This document shows positions 24,937-33,657 of a stretch of DNA of 64,000 nt, piece by piece. The position numbers and the translations under genes were made by a program. Every line of letters begins with the position of its first letter. Position 1 is the stretch's first letter. The stretch comes from Anderseniella sp963700735 (lineage in GTDB: Bacteria; Pseudomonadota; Alphaproteobacteria; Rhizobiales; Aestuariivirgaceae): positions 186,001 through 250,000 of the forward strand of contig CAVOYR010000008.1 of the NCBI GenBank assembly GCA_963700735.1, given 5' to 3'. The notes beneath the pieces are model-generated. The model saw only the letters and a program-made list of their open reading frames with translations, was not told where the DNA came from and ran no database searches.

Positions 24937-24966
24937 TCATCATTTCCCCGTTTGGTTGTGATGACA
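24937..24966. promoter_or_regulatory. Inverted repeat upstream of merR gene
   Basis: GTCATCA (24937-24943) and TGATGAC (24960-24966) with a 16-base spacer, ending one base before the MerR start codon. It could be an autoregulatory operator. The spacing is not that of a classical MerR-activated promoter, and no good -35/-10 pair is evident, so this is tentative. Confidence 0.35.
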
Positions 24967-25070
24967 CCCGTTAGGCGCGATATCGTGCCGTTCGGTAAGT
25001 TTGTAACGGTAACTTCAGTCTGCCGTAACGTGACTCGCGTGCCGGATTAACGCTGGAATTCACGTGAATT

Positions 25071-26798
25071 TCAGCTGGTGCGGGCAGCCGTCCAGGCGGC
25101 GGCAAACTGGTCTTCGAAGGCCTGTTGCAAGGCGAGGTCGAAGTGCCGCTTGCGGATGTGGCGGCGGGCGGAGTCAAGGTCGGCAATGCCGTCGGTGGCC
25201 AGTTGCGCGATGAAGCCGGTGAGCAGGTCCTTGCGCCCGGCACGGTGGGCGGCGATGGCGCGCAGCATGTTGACCGCGATCGAGTGCGAGGGCGGGATCT
25301 TGCTGACAACATCCAGCATCGCGGTGTCGTCCGGCCGGCGCAGCGCGTCGTAGGCCGGCAGCAGGTGATACCAGCCCGGAGGCGACAGGACGAGCTGTTG
25401 CGCGCGGGCGTTCAGTGCCAGCCCCTCGGTCCATTCGCCAAGGTAGATGGCGCGCTTCATGCCGTAGTTGGCCATGGCGAAGCTGTCGTTGCTGCGCAAG
25501 CTGAGCGCCTGGTTGCCGTAGCGGTGGAAGGCTTCCACGTCGCGGCCGGGTTGCTCGATGGCGAGCGTCATGGCAGCGCCCAGAACGACCGGGTTGGTAG
25601 GCTCCAGTGCCATCGCCTTGTCTACCGCCGCGCGGGCATCGGCGAAGGCATTCGCGCCGTCGCGCGGGTTGCGGCCGTAGCGCTCCTCGTCGATGTAGAT
25701 GTAGGCCAGAGCCGCCCATGCGTCGGCATAGGCGGGGTTCTGCTCAACGGCAGTTTGCAGGCAGGTGCGCAGGTTCTCATGTGCCTGTGAAGACGGCATA
25801 TCCCAGTACTGGTAGATACCGAGGAAACACTGGAAACCGGAGAAATCGACTTGCCGCTCAGGCCCCTTGCGGGCAATGGCAAGCTGCGGCAGCAGGCCAT
25901 TTTCGCGGGCGAGGCTGCCGGCGATCTCCTGCACCATGAGCCGCTGGAACTCCTCGATGCTGCGCCCGGCCACCGGCTGGTTCCAGGATTTGGACCACTT
26001 GGCCTTCAGCGTTGATGCATCCACCAGGCGCGCGGTGACCGTGACCGTATCCGGATCGGCGCTGACGGTGCCGGTCAGGATGTAGTCGAGTTTGTCCGCA
26101 CCCTTGTAGCCGCTCATGATGCTGTCCAGTTCGCGGCCTTCATTGGGCATCTGGATGGCATTGATCCAGGGATAGACCAGCAGGTCTGACAGCAACTCGC
26201 TGGACAGGCCGGTGGCAAGCCGTGCGGCCAATGGCGAGGCTGGAGGTGACTCGGGCAGCGGTTTGAAATGCTGCACCAGCAGGTTGATGCGTGTTTCCGG
26301 CTGCGCCACGGTGACCTGCGTTGCGGGCTGTGGCGTCTGTCCCAGCCACGCCCAGCTTGCCAGCAGGCCGAGGGACATCACGGCGAGAACTGTGAGGACG
26401 GACCGGCGTTGCAGCGGTGGTTTGGGCGGAGGCGTACCGCCCGTACCCAAGGCCTCGAACACCGGCTGGTATTGGCCGCGGGGAATGGAAATCTGCACCG
26501 GATCGCTGGCGCCGTCCGTGGCGTAATAGAGTTCGAGCGCATTGCGTACGCGCCCCAGCATGACGCGGACGACCGAGTCGGTCTGCGGATCGAAGTCTGC
26601 GGGCCGGTCGAGCACATCAATGGCGATGGAATACTCCTTCAACTCGCCACCGTTGCCCTCGAGTGTCCGGGCGACGACGTACTCCAGCAACTGGCGCAGG
26701 CGGGCAGCCCCTGCGAACGACTTGTGCGCCGTGACGCGGGCCAGCGCATCGGCAACGTCCTGGCGGGTCATTCCGTCTGGCAGGTGGGGCAGGGGCAT
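25071..26798 (-). CDS. Membrane-anchored regulator-like protein with TolB-N and TPR domains
   Basis: A 575-residue three-part protein. Residues about 10-120 form the domain found at the N-terminus of many rhizobial cyclase-type and regulator proteins (RLRQLLEYVVARTLEGNGGE, FDPQTDSVVRVMLGRVRNAL, then ISIPRGQYQPVFE). One transmembrane helix follows (VLTVLAVMSLGLLASWAWL, about 131-153), then a FlgO/TolB-N-like domain (LATGLSSELLSDLLVYPWIN) and TPR-like helices to the end (NPAYADAWAALAYIYIDEER). It likely has its N-terminal part in the cytoplasm and senses or scaffolds in the periplasm, but no output domain such as a cyclase is present. It is alone on its transcript as far as can be seen. Confidence 0.72.
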   Translation of the reverse strand: MPLPHLPDGMTRQDVADALARVTAHKSFAGAARLRQLLEYVVARTLEGNGGELKEYSIAIDVLDRPADFDPQTDSVVRVMLGRVRNALELYYATDGASDPVQISIPRGQYQPVFEALGTGGTPPPKPPLQRRSVLTVLAVMSLGLLASWAWLGQTPQPATQVTVAQPETRINLLVQHFKPLPESPPASPLAARLATGLSSELLSDLLVYPWINAIQMPNEGRELDSIMSGYKGADKLDYILTGTVSADPDTVTVTARLVDASTLKAKWSKSWNQPVAGRSIEEFQRLMVQEIAGSLARENGLLPQLAIARKGPERQVDFSGFQCFLGIYQYWDMPSSQAHENLRTCLQTAVEQNPAYADAWAALAYIYIDEERYGRNPRDGANAFADARAAVDKAMALEPTNPVVLGAAMTLAIEQPGRDVEAFHRYGNQALSLRSNDSFAMANYGMKRAIYLGEWTEGLALNARAQQLVLSPPGWYHLLPAYDALRRPDDTAMLDVVSKIPPSHSIAVNMLRAIAAHRAGRKDLLTGFIAQLATDGIADLDSARRHIRKRHFDLALQQAFEDQFAAAWTAARTS

Positions 26799-26910
26799 GG
26801 CTGCTTACGGATCCGGTTGGGTGGCTGGACGGAAAGTAACGGGATGTGAATGCGGAATGCAACGCCGTGCTTGAAAGCTTGGGTAATGTTTTCCAGCTAA
26901 CTTGGCCACC

Positions 26911-27783
26911 ATGAGCAAGCGCATCCTGTTGATCCACAATCCGGCCGCCGGGCAACGAACGACCGACAGGGTGAACGCCGTGGTAGCGGCGTTGCGCGCA
27001 CATGGCGGCGTGGTTGAAATTCACCCGACTACCCGTGCAGGAGAGGCCAGTGAAATCGCTGCTGCCGGATTGCGCGATGCACATGACGTGATCGCGGTGG
27101 CTGGTGGCGACGGAACGCTGGCCGAGGTGGTCAACGGCCTGCCAGCGGATTGTGCCATGCCAATCGCCATTGTGCCCGCCGGAACGGCAAACGTCGTCGC
27201 CCATGAATTGGGCCTGCCACCAAGTGCGGATCAACTGGCGCAACTCATCCTGTCCATGCGCACCAGGACCATCGCCACTGGATCGATAAATGACCGGCGG
27301 TTCGTGTTCACTGCGGGAGCCGGGTTCGATGCGCAGGTCGTGGCCAACGTTGATCCGGTCCTGAAGCGCCAGACGGGCAAGCTTGCCTTTGTGGTGGCAG
27401 CGGCCCGCACCCTGGCCAGTTACCGGTTTGACCGGATCAAGGTGCGGATCGATGGGGAGGAGAGCGACTCTGCGGGGGTTATCGTGCTGAATGGCCGGTG
27501 CTATGGCGGGCCTTACGTGCTGGCGCCTGGCAACGACCTTGGCAATGGAAGGTTTGCCGTGCTGGTTCTGCGCCAGCCGGGGCGCTTGAGCGCAGTGAGC
27601 TACCTCGCCGCGATGGCTGCAGGCCGGGCATCAAGCTGGCGGGGGATCGACGTGTTCGAGGCAGTGCGCGAGGTTGAAATAGTGTCACCTGTAGGGCTGC
27701 CGGTGCAGGCGGACGGCGACAATGCCGGCGTCATACCGGTAAGCTTGCGGGCGGGCACTGGGGCTGTCCGGGTGATCTGCTGA
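26911..27783 (+). CDS. Diacylglycerol/sphingosine kinase-family lipid kinase
   Basis: A 290-residue DAGK-catalytic-domain protein (YegS/DgkB-like) that would phosphorylate a lipid alcohol. Motifs: LLIHNPAAGQR at the N-terminus, VAVAGGDGTLAEVVNGL (nucleotide binding, about residue 63) and PAGTANVVAHELG; a C-terminal beta domain follows. ATG 26911 is preferred; a TTG at 26902 is also in frame. It is divergent from the TPR-regulator gene and convergent with the AsmA gene, so it probably has its own promoter in 26799-26910. Confidence 0.86.
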   Translation: MSKRILLIHNPAAGQRTTDRVNAVVAALRAHGGVVEIHPTTRAGEASEIAAAGLRDAHDVIAVAGGDGTLAEVVNGLPADCAMPIAIVPAGTANVVAHELGLPPSADQLAQLILSMRTRTIATGSINDRRFVFTAGAGFDAQVVANVDPVLKRQTGKLAFVVAAARTLASYRFDRIKVRIDGEESDSAGVIVLNGRCYGGPYVLAPGNDLGNGRFAVLVLRQPGRLSAVSYLAAMAAGRASSWRGIDVFEAVREVEIVSPVGLPVQADGDNAGVIPVSLRAGTGAVRVIC

Positions 27784-27805
27784 GGGGTGTGTGCAGGGGT
27801 GCGGG

Positions 27806-30800
27806 TCAGTTTGCCGGTGCCGCGCCTGCGCCCGGCTTGATGATCGCGTCGGCGGGGATTTCCGACGGCAGGTTCTGCTGAATCAACTGCTCCAGCTTCT
27901 GCTGTTCCTCTGCCTCTATCCGGCGGCGGGCATCTTCGGCCGAGCGCATCCGTTGCTGTTCCTCGGCAGCGCGGCGGCGGACTGACTCGGCTGCCTGGCG
28001 TTCATCGATAATGCGCTGGCGGCGGGCAGCCTCCAGTTGCTCTTGCTCTTCACGAAACTTGCGTTCTTCCTCGATCAGCCGTTGTTCCTCGCGTTGCAGT
28101 TCCTCCAGCTTGTCCATGCCCTGTTGCAGCACGTTGGTGGTTACCCACGTTTTCAGGGCTGCCGCGTCATAGGTGCGATTGAGCGCCTGCGGATGACCGG
28201 TGAGTTTCATGGACAGGCCGGGCGTGCCTTTCTCGACCGTCTCGCCTTCGGGGCGCAGCGAGATGTCGATGCGGGAGCGGGCGGCGGCAAGGTCGATCAT
28301 CAGGCGCAGGGATCCTGTGCCATTGGGCGTTGTGAATGCTGCCGGGCTGGTGCGCAGGATGCCATTGGCGACGCTGACTGTGACCGGCTCCAGTGCTGCC
28401 GTAATGGCGCCGGCAGACAGGCTGCGGGTGATGACCTCATCGAGACCCTCGACGCTGTCGAGCTGCTTCAACGTTGGCAGCAGCGTGCCCATCGACAGGC
28501 GGGGAATGGTGATTTCGGGTGCCGCCAACGTGCCTTCGCCCGACAACTGGCTGACCAGTCCGCCGCTGCTGCGGCCGCTGCCGGCAAAGCCAAGTTCCAG
28601 CCTGGCAGGACCCGACAGGGCGGCGAGGCCATCTTCGCCCTGCAACAGGTCCGAGGTTTCCAGCCCGGCTGACAGCTTGCCGTCGAGCGCCAGCAGCGGG
28701 CCGTCGGTTTTCATCGTGAAGCTTGATGCAAAGGCGCCCGGCGTGCCGGACTGTGCGGTGATGTTTACAGCGTAGCTGTTGTCGCCGGTGCGGCTGACAT
28801 TCGCCGTGGCATCGCTGAGCGTCAGGCCGGGCAACAGCGTGGCGCGGGCGGCTGACAGCTTCAACGAGGTGTCCAGCCAGCCCAGCCGTGTCAAGTCGAA
28901 GGTGGCGCTGTCTGCATCGGCTGTGCTGCCTGCGCCTGCCAGCAGGCCTACCAGCCAACCGGCATCGAGCGAGGCCAGTTCAAGGTCGGCCTCGATGCGC
29001 GGTGCGCCGAGCGAGCCCGAAAGCGACATCGACCCGCTGGCGGTATTGGCCGGCAGGCGTGCAGTGACGCCGGTGAGGTTCAGCTTCGAGGCATCCATCA
29101 CGGCATCAGCGCTCACGGCGAGGGTGCGCGGTATGGTCTCCGGCCAGTCAAGTTTGGGCAACCCCAGTGCCGCGATCAACCCGTTCGCATCGGCCGAATC
29201 CAGCGTGGCCTTGCCCGATGCCGCCAGCGAGCCGGCTGGCGAGATTGTCAGGCCGCCGTCGAAGCCCAGCGAGGCATCGAACGCATCCAGCCGGGCGGTG
29301 CCGTTGAGCGCTGACGAGGGTTTGCCCTGAAACGTCAACTTGAGGTTGGCAGGCTCTTCGCCCGCTGATGCCGGTTGCAGGCCGGCCATCGCGACGAGGC
29401 TGGCGCTCGATGCGCCGGACGCCGATGCCGACAGCGACACGGTGCCGCTTGTCCAGTCCTGCAGGTCCCCCTTGAAGGTGCCGGTGCTGACCACGTCGGC
29501 CCCGGCGGCCTTGCCGTTGAGCGTTGCGTTGATGCTGGTGCCGGTGGTCGTGGTCGCCACCTCGGACAGGATTCGCAGGTCGACCGGACCGAGCCGCCGT
29601 GCCCAGGGGGTTTGTGCGCGGGCGGCATCAAGCAGGCCGGCCAGCCGCAGGAAGGGACGCGGGTCGCTGGCCCTCAAGTCGCTCAGAATGGAGCCGGTAA
29701 CGCCTTCGTCGGGGAAGTTCAGCACGCCGGTGATGTTCAGGCGTGCATCGCCAATGGCGCCGATCTCGATGGTTCGAAGCTCCACCGCGCCTTCGGAAAT
29801 GTCCACGTCGACGGCTATGTCGCGCGCTTCCACGCCATGCAGCACAAGGCTGTCTGACTGCATGGTGACCTGGGCGTCGCCATGGGCAAGCAGTCCGGCG
29901 GCAATTTCCGTGAGGCCGTTCAGAAAGCCGCCTTCGATGGCGGTGGATGAAAAGCCGCGAGGAGCATAACGGTCGACATTCAGTCCCTCGCTGACCAGCC
30001 TGATCGAGACGGACGGCGCGGATCCTTCGGTGATGCGCACCGACCCGGTTGCCTCTGACCCGTCGAGGCGTGCCTTGATCTGACTGAGCCGGAAGGTGTC
30101 CGGCGTCACGCCAAGCTGTCCGGTCAGGTTTACCCGTCCGCGTGCACCGGTCCATACATCATCGATGGCCTTGCGGCGGGCCGGCATGGCCCAGACGGCG
30201 AGATCGCGCAGTGATACACTGTCGGCGGTCACTTCGCCCGCCAGTTGCGGCACGGTATCCTCGATGCCCGGCAGCACGAGGCCGTTGAAACTGATCGAGG
30301 TCTGGCCTGGCAGGGTGGCGGATGAGCTGGCAATGCGCAGGTTGTCCGGCGAGGCCGAACCGGCCATCCTGACACGCGTCAGGGTTTCTCCGCCCACGAC
30401 GACACTGGCGATTGCGGCATCGAAGCTGACGGCGGTCTGTTGCGGCAAGGACTGCAGCAACACGCCAATGGTGTTGAGCGACCGGGTGGCAATTGACCCG
30501 GCCTGGCCAGCGTCAGCCGCCTGCACGGGCATTGCGAATATGTTGCGGCCCAGCATCTTGTCGATGTCCAGTTCTGCCGCCTGGATGCGGGCATCCACCT
30601 TGAGCTGCTCGCCGAGCGTGATGTCGGCCTCGCCGGTGACCAGGTTGCCGCTGGCAAGGTCGGTTGCGGGCAACACCTCGATGCCACGCAGGCGAATGCT
30701 GTCGAAGTCGGCGGTCAGCGTGCTGGTGAGCCGGACCTGCCAGATCGAATCGAGCGGGTTGCTCTTGCCGCCTGACAGCACGGCGGGGGCAACAATCAGC

Positions 30801-31537
30801 CGGCCCTGCACCGTGCCGTCATTGCGCAGGGTCTCGCCATCGAAGGTCCAGCTGAATCCGGTGTCGTCGCTCGGCGTTATGGAAACCGAGACGTTCAAGG
30901 GTTCGCCGGGACGGTACTTGCCGGTTGAGGCGTTCAACGTGAACGGGGTGCCGTCCTGGCCGGCATCAAGCCGGACGCGCCACGGGCCATCGAGAGCAGG
31001 CGCAGACAGCCTGCCGGAAACCTGTGTCACCTGGGAGAGGCCACCCCGGCGGCCATCGCCGAGCAGGATCTGGCCGTCCTCGATGTCGATACCGGCCACC
31101 GCGATCTGGTCGGCGCCGGGCAGGTCCTGGAGTGAACGGGCCGGGTTGATGCTCCACGACGTGTTGCCGTTGGCGAGCCGCTCCAGCGCGAGGACCGGCC
31201 TGACCAGTGTCACCTTGCGGAACTCGATGCGGCCTGACAGCAGGGCGGGGGCGGAGATTTCGGCGTCAACGCCTTCCACCCGCAACAGGTCCGGCACGAG
31301 GCTGCCCGCCGGATTGGAAATGCGAACGTCGCTGGCGGTCAGGCGCGGCCACGGAAACAGCCGCACGTTGACCGGACCGGAGATGGTCACGTCACGGCCG
31401 GTGACGAGGCTGGCCTGGCGCTGGAACTCGGCCTTGTGGTCGTTCCAGTTGACGAAGTACGGCCCCAAGCCCAGCGCGCCTGCCACAAGGATGAGCAGGA
31501 TGCCGATGATCGTCAGGGGCGATTTGAGAATACTCAC
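27806..31537 (-). CDS. AsmA family envelope protein
   Basis: A 1243-residue AsmA-like protein, anchored by one N-terminal helix (SPLTIIGILLILVAGALGLG) with a very long periplasmic beta-rich domain. The N-terminal AsmA signature (YFVNWNDHKAEFQRQASLV, ITISGPVNVRLFPWPRL-like ISGPVNVRLFPWPRLTASDV) is clear, and the C-terminal AsmA core is near residues 1000-1150. The last 90 residues are a charged coiled coil rich in Glu, Arg and Gln (EELQREEQRLIEEERKFREE). AsmA-type proteins are now viewed as bridge-like lipid carriers for the outer membrane; that role here is inferred from the family. Confidence 0.88.
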   Translation of the reverse strand: MSILKSPLTIIGILLILVAGALGLGPYFVNWNDHKAEFQRQASLVTGRDVTISGPVNVRLFPWPRLTASDVRISNPAGSLVPDLLRVEGVDAEISAPALLSGRIEFRKVTLVRPVLALERLANGNTSWSINPARSLQDLPGADQIAVAGIDIEDGQILLGDGRRGGLSQVTQVSGRLSAPALDGPWRVRLDAGQDGTPFTLNASTGKYRPGEPLNVSVSITPSDDTGFSWTFDGETLRNDGTVQGRLIVAPAVLSGGKSNPLDSIWQVRLTSTLTADFDSIRLRGIEVLPATDLASGNLVTGEADITLGEQLKVDARIQAAELDIDKMLGRNIFAMPVQAADAGQAGSIATRSLNTIGVLLQSLPQQTAVSFDAAIASVVVGGETLTRVRMAGSASPDNLRIASSSATLPGQTSISFNGLVLPGIEDTVPQLAGEVTADSVSLRDLAVWAMPARRKAIDDVWTGARGRVNLTGQLGVTPDTFRLSQIKARLDGSEATGSVRITEGSAPSVSIRLVSEGLNVDRYAPRGFSSTAIEGGFLNGLTEIAAGLLAHGDAQVTMQSDSLVLHGVEARDIAVDVDISEGAVELRTIEIGAIGDARLNITGVLNFPDEGVTGSILSDLRASDPRPFLRLAGLLDAARAQTPWARRLGPVDLRILSEVATTTTGTSINATLNGKAAGADVVSTGTFKGDLQDWTSGTVSLSASASGASSASLVAMAGLQPASAGEEPANLKLTFQGKPSSALNGTARLDAFDASLGFDGGLTISPAGSLAASGKATLDSADANGLIAALGLPKLDWPETIPRTLAVSADAVMDASKLNLTGVTARLPANTASGSMSLSGSLGAPRIEADLELASLDAGWLVGLLAGAGSTADADSATFDLTRLGWLDTSLKLSAARATLLPGLTLSDATANVSRTGDNSYAVNITAQSGTPGAFASSFTMKTDGPLLALDGKLSAGLETSDLLQGEDGLAALSGPARLELGFAGSGRSSGGLVSQLSGEGTLAAPEITIPRLSMGTLLPTLKQLDSVEGLDEVITRSLSAGAITAALEPVTVSVANGILRTSPAAFTTPNGTGSLRLMIDLAAARSRIDISLRPEGETVEKGTPGLSMKLTGHPQALNRTYDAAALKTWVTTNVLQQGMDKLEELQREEQRLIEEERKFREEQEQLEAARRQRIIDERQAAESVRRRAAEEQQRMRSAEDARRRIEAEEQQKLEQLIQQNLPSEIPADAIIKPGAGAAPAN

Positions 31538-31562
31538 TGGCCAGGCCGCATCCGTGAAAATC

Positions 31563-32960
31563 TCATCCCGGCAGGATCTTGCCGGGGTTCATGATGTTCT
31601 TCGGGTCGAGTGCCTGCTTGATGGTGCGCATCACGGCAACGCCGGTGCCATGCTCGGCGTCGAGGAACTTGCGCTTGCCGGAGCCGATGCCGTGTTCACC
31701 GGTGCAGGTGCCGTCCATGGCGATGGCGCGCATGGCAAGGCGGTAGAGGAACTCTTCGGTCTTCCTCACCTCGTCCGGGTCGGCCCGGTCGCAGAACAGC
31801 ACGACGTGGAAGTTGCCATCGCCGACGTGGCCAAGGATGGGGCCGTAGAGGCCGTGTTCCTCGAGGTCCTTGCGGGTCTCCTCGACGCATTCGGCCAGCC
31901 GCGAGATGGGCACGCAAACGTCAGTGCCAAGCGCATCCTTGCCCGGCATGGCCGCCTTGATGGCCCACCAGCCGTCGTGGCGGGCCTGCCACAGCCTGTT
32001 GCGGTCCTCTTCCTTCGTTGCCCAGTCGAACGGGCCGCCGCCAAGGTCTGCCGCGATCTCGCCGAACAGTTCGACCTGCTCACGGGTGTAGGCGGTGGTG
32101 CCGTGGAACTCGACGAACAGCGTTGGCTTTTCGGCCAGGCCCAGCTTCGAGTAGGCGTTGAAGGCCTTCAGGTTTTCCTCGTCGACCAGTTCGACGCGGG
32201 CGATGGGAATGCCGGACTGGATGGCGGTGATGGCGGCGGTGCAGGCAGCCTCGATCGAGGGAAACGGGCACACGCCGGCGGCAATCGATTCGGGGATGCC
32301 GTAGAGCTTGAGGCAAATCTCGGTGATCACGCCGAGGGTGCCTTCGGAGCCGACCATCAGCCGGGTGAGGTCATAACCGGCGGAAGACTTCTTGGCGCGG
32401 CGTGCGGTGCGAACGATCTCGCCGTTGGCCATCACGGCGGTCAGCGACAGCACGTTGTCGCGCATGGTGCCATAGCGCACGGCGTTGGTGCCGGACGCAC
32501 GGGTGGCGGTCATGCCGCCCAGCGAGGCATCTGCACCGGGATCGATGGGGAAGAACAGGCCCTGGTCGCGAATGTACTCGTTGAGCTGCTTGCGGGTGAC
32601 GCCGGGCTGCACGCGGACGTCGAAGTCCATGGTGTTGACCTCAAGCACCTGGTTCATGTTCATCACGTTGATGCAGATGCCGCCGAACGGCGCGGTGATG
32701 TGGCCTTCCAGCGAGGTGCCGGTGCCATGCGCGATGACCGGCACTTCGTACCGCCCGCAGACCTGGACGATCTTCTGCACTTCCTCGGTATTGTTGACGA
32801 AGGCCACCGCGTCCGGCGCATGGCCGGGGTTCCAGGTAGTGTCCTTGCCGTGCTGGTCGCGTACGGCCTGCGAGGTCGACAGGCGGTCGCCCAGCAGTTC
32901 GGCCAACTCGGCGATGGCCTGCTGGACGGAATTGCGGCGCGTAACTGTTTCGGCGGTCAT
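31563..32960 (-). CDS. FAD-linked oxidase, D-lactate dehydrogenase (cytochrome) / GlcD-like
   Basis: A 465-residue PCMH-type flavoprotein that oxidises a 2-hydroxy acid such as D-lactate. The FAD domain shows PVIAHGTGTSLEGH and FPIDPGADASLGGMTATRASG; the C-terminal substrate/metal region has GHVGDGNFHVV and CTGEHGIGSGKRKF, ending LDPKNIMNPGKI. This is the DLD1-like single-subunit form: no GlcE or GlcF genes are nearby. The gene ends 25 bases beyond the AsmA start and starts about 120 bases before the divergent thioesterase. Confidence 0.9.
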   Translation of the reverse strand: MTAETVTRRNSVQQAIAELAELLGDRLSTSQAVRDQHGKDTTWNPGHAPDAVAFVNNTEEVQKIVQVCGRYEVPVIAHGTGTSLEGHITAPFGGICINVMNMNQVLEVNTMDFDVRVQPGVTRKQLNEYIRDQGLFFPIDPGADASLGGMTATRASGTNAVRYGTMRDNVLSLTAVMANGEIVRTARRAKKSSAGYDLTRLMVGSEGTLGVITEICLKLYGIPESIAAGVCPFPSIEAACTAAITAIQSGIPIARVELVDEENLKAFNAYSKLGLAEKPTLFVEFHGTTAYTREQVELFGEIAADLGGGPFDWATKEEDRNRLWQARHDGWWAIKAAMPGKDALGTDVCVPISRLAECVEETRKDLEEHGLYGPILGHVGDGNFHVVLFCDRADPDEVRKTEEFLYRLAMRAIAMDGTCTGEHGIGSGKRKFLDAEHGTGVAVMRTIKQALDPKNIMNPGKILPG

Positions 32961-33080
32961 CTAAGGCACCCTCACCCAGAGCTGACCCTTAAGGCGGGTC
33001 TTTGTGCTGTTGTACGGCTTGCACTATACCGGTGCCAGCGGCAGCATGCACCATCAAACCCGGCACGAGGGAATTACCAT

Positions 33081-33563
33081 ATGTCCATTTACGGCGCACC
33101 GTTTACCGGCTCGATCAAGAAGGTCGAGGACGGCTGGATTGACTACAACGGCCACTTCAACATGGCCTATTACGGGGTGCTGTTCGACCGCACGTGCGAC
33201 GAGGCATTCGATCTGGTCGGGCTGGGGCCGGACTACATCAAGTCCGGCGCGTCGTTCTTCACGCTGGAGGCGCACACCACCTATGTGCGCGAACTGCATG
33301 CCGGCGATGAAGTGAAGGTCACGGTGCAACTGCTCGACCATGATGCTAAGCGGCTGCACTACGTGCAGGAGATGTTCCACGCGTCGGAAGGGTGGCTGTC
33401 GGCGACCATGGAGGCCATCTGCATGCATATTGACATGGAGGCCAAAAAGTCCGCGCCGTTCCCGGACTGGATGCAGGAGAAAATCGCCGCGATGCATGCC
33501 GCGCACAAGGATTGCCCCGTCCCGCCGCAGGTGGGCCACAGGATCGGGATTGTGCGGAAGTAG
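33081..33563 (+). CDS. Thioesterase (hotdog fold, 4HBT-like)
   Basis: A 160-residue hotdog-fold acyl-CoA thioesterase. The active-site region reads WIDYNGHFNMAYYGVLFDR, where the Asp/Asn-Gly-His cluster matches 4HBT proteins; HTTYVRELHAGDEVKV follows. Related proteins occur with L-carnitine metabolism genes, which are not present here, so the substrate is unknown. ATG 33081 has GAGGGA about eight bases upstream. It is divergent from the D-lactate dehydrogenase-like gene. Confidence 0.83.
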   Translation: MSIYGAPFTGSIKKVEDGWIDYNGHFNMAYYGVLFDRTCDEAFDLVGLGPDYIKSGASFFTLEAHTTYVRELHAGDEVKVTVQLLDHDAKRLHYVQEMFHASEGWLSATMEAICMHIDMEAKKSAPFPDWMQEKIAAMHAAHKDCPVPPQVGHRIGIVRK

Positions 33564-33657
33564 GCCGTCACGGGTTGCAAAGCCGCCGGGCGCAGGTGCA
33601 CAGTCGCTACCGGATGGGGCGACACTTCGAATTGCGGTCAGGGCACAAGGCTCGCCG

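Noticed and set aside
25057..25070. 14-bp perfect palindrome AATTCACGTGAATT
   Set aside because: It directly follows the TPR-regulator stop codon and is not near a promoter; could be part of a weak terminator, but chance cannot be excluded.
30096..33077. Very long plus-strand open frame (about 990 codons) running into the thioesterase gene
   Set aside because: It mirrors the AsmA and FAD-oxidase genes on the other strand, which have clear domains and normal codon structure; only the final 160 codons (from 33081) form a real protein.
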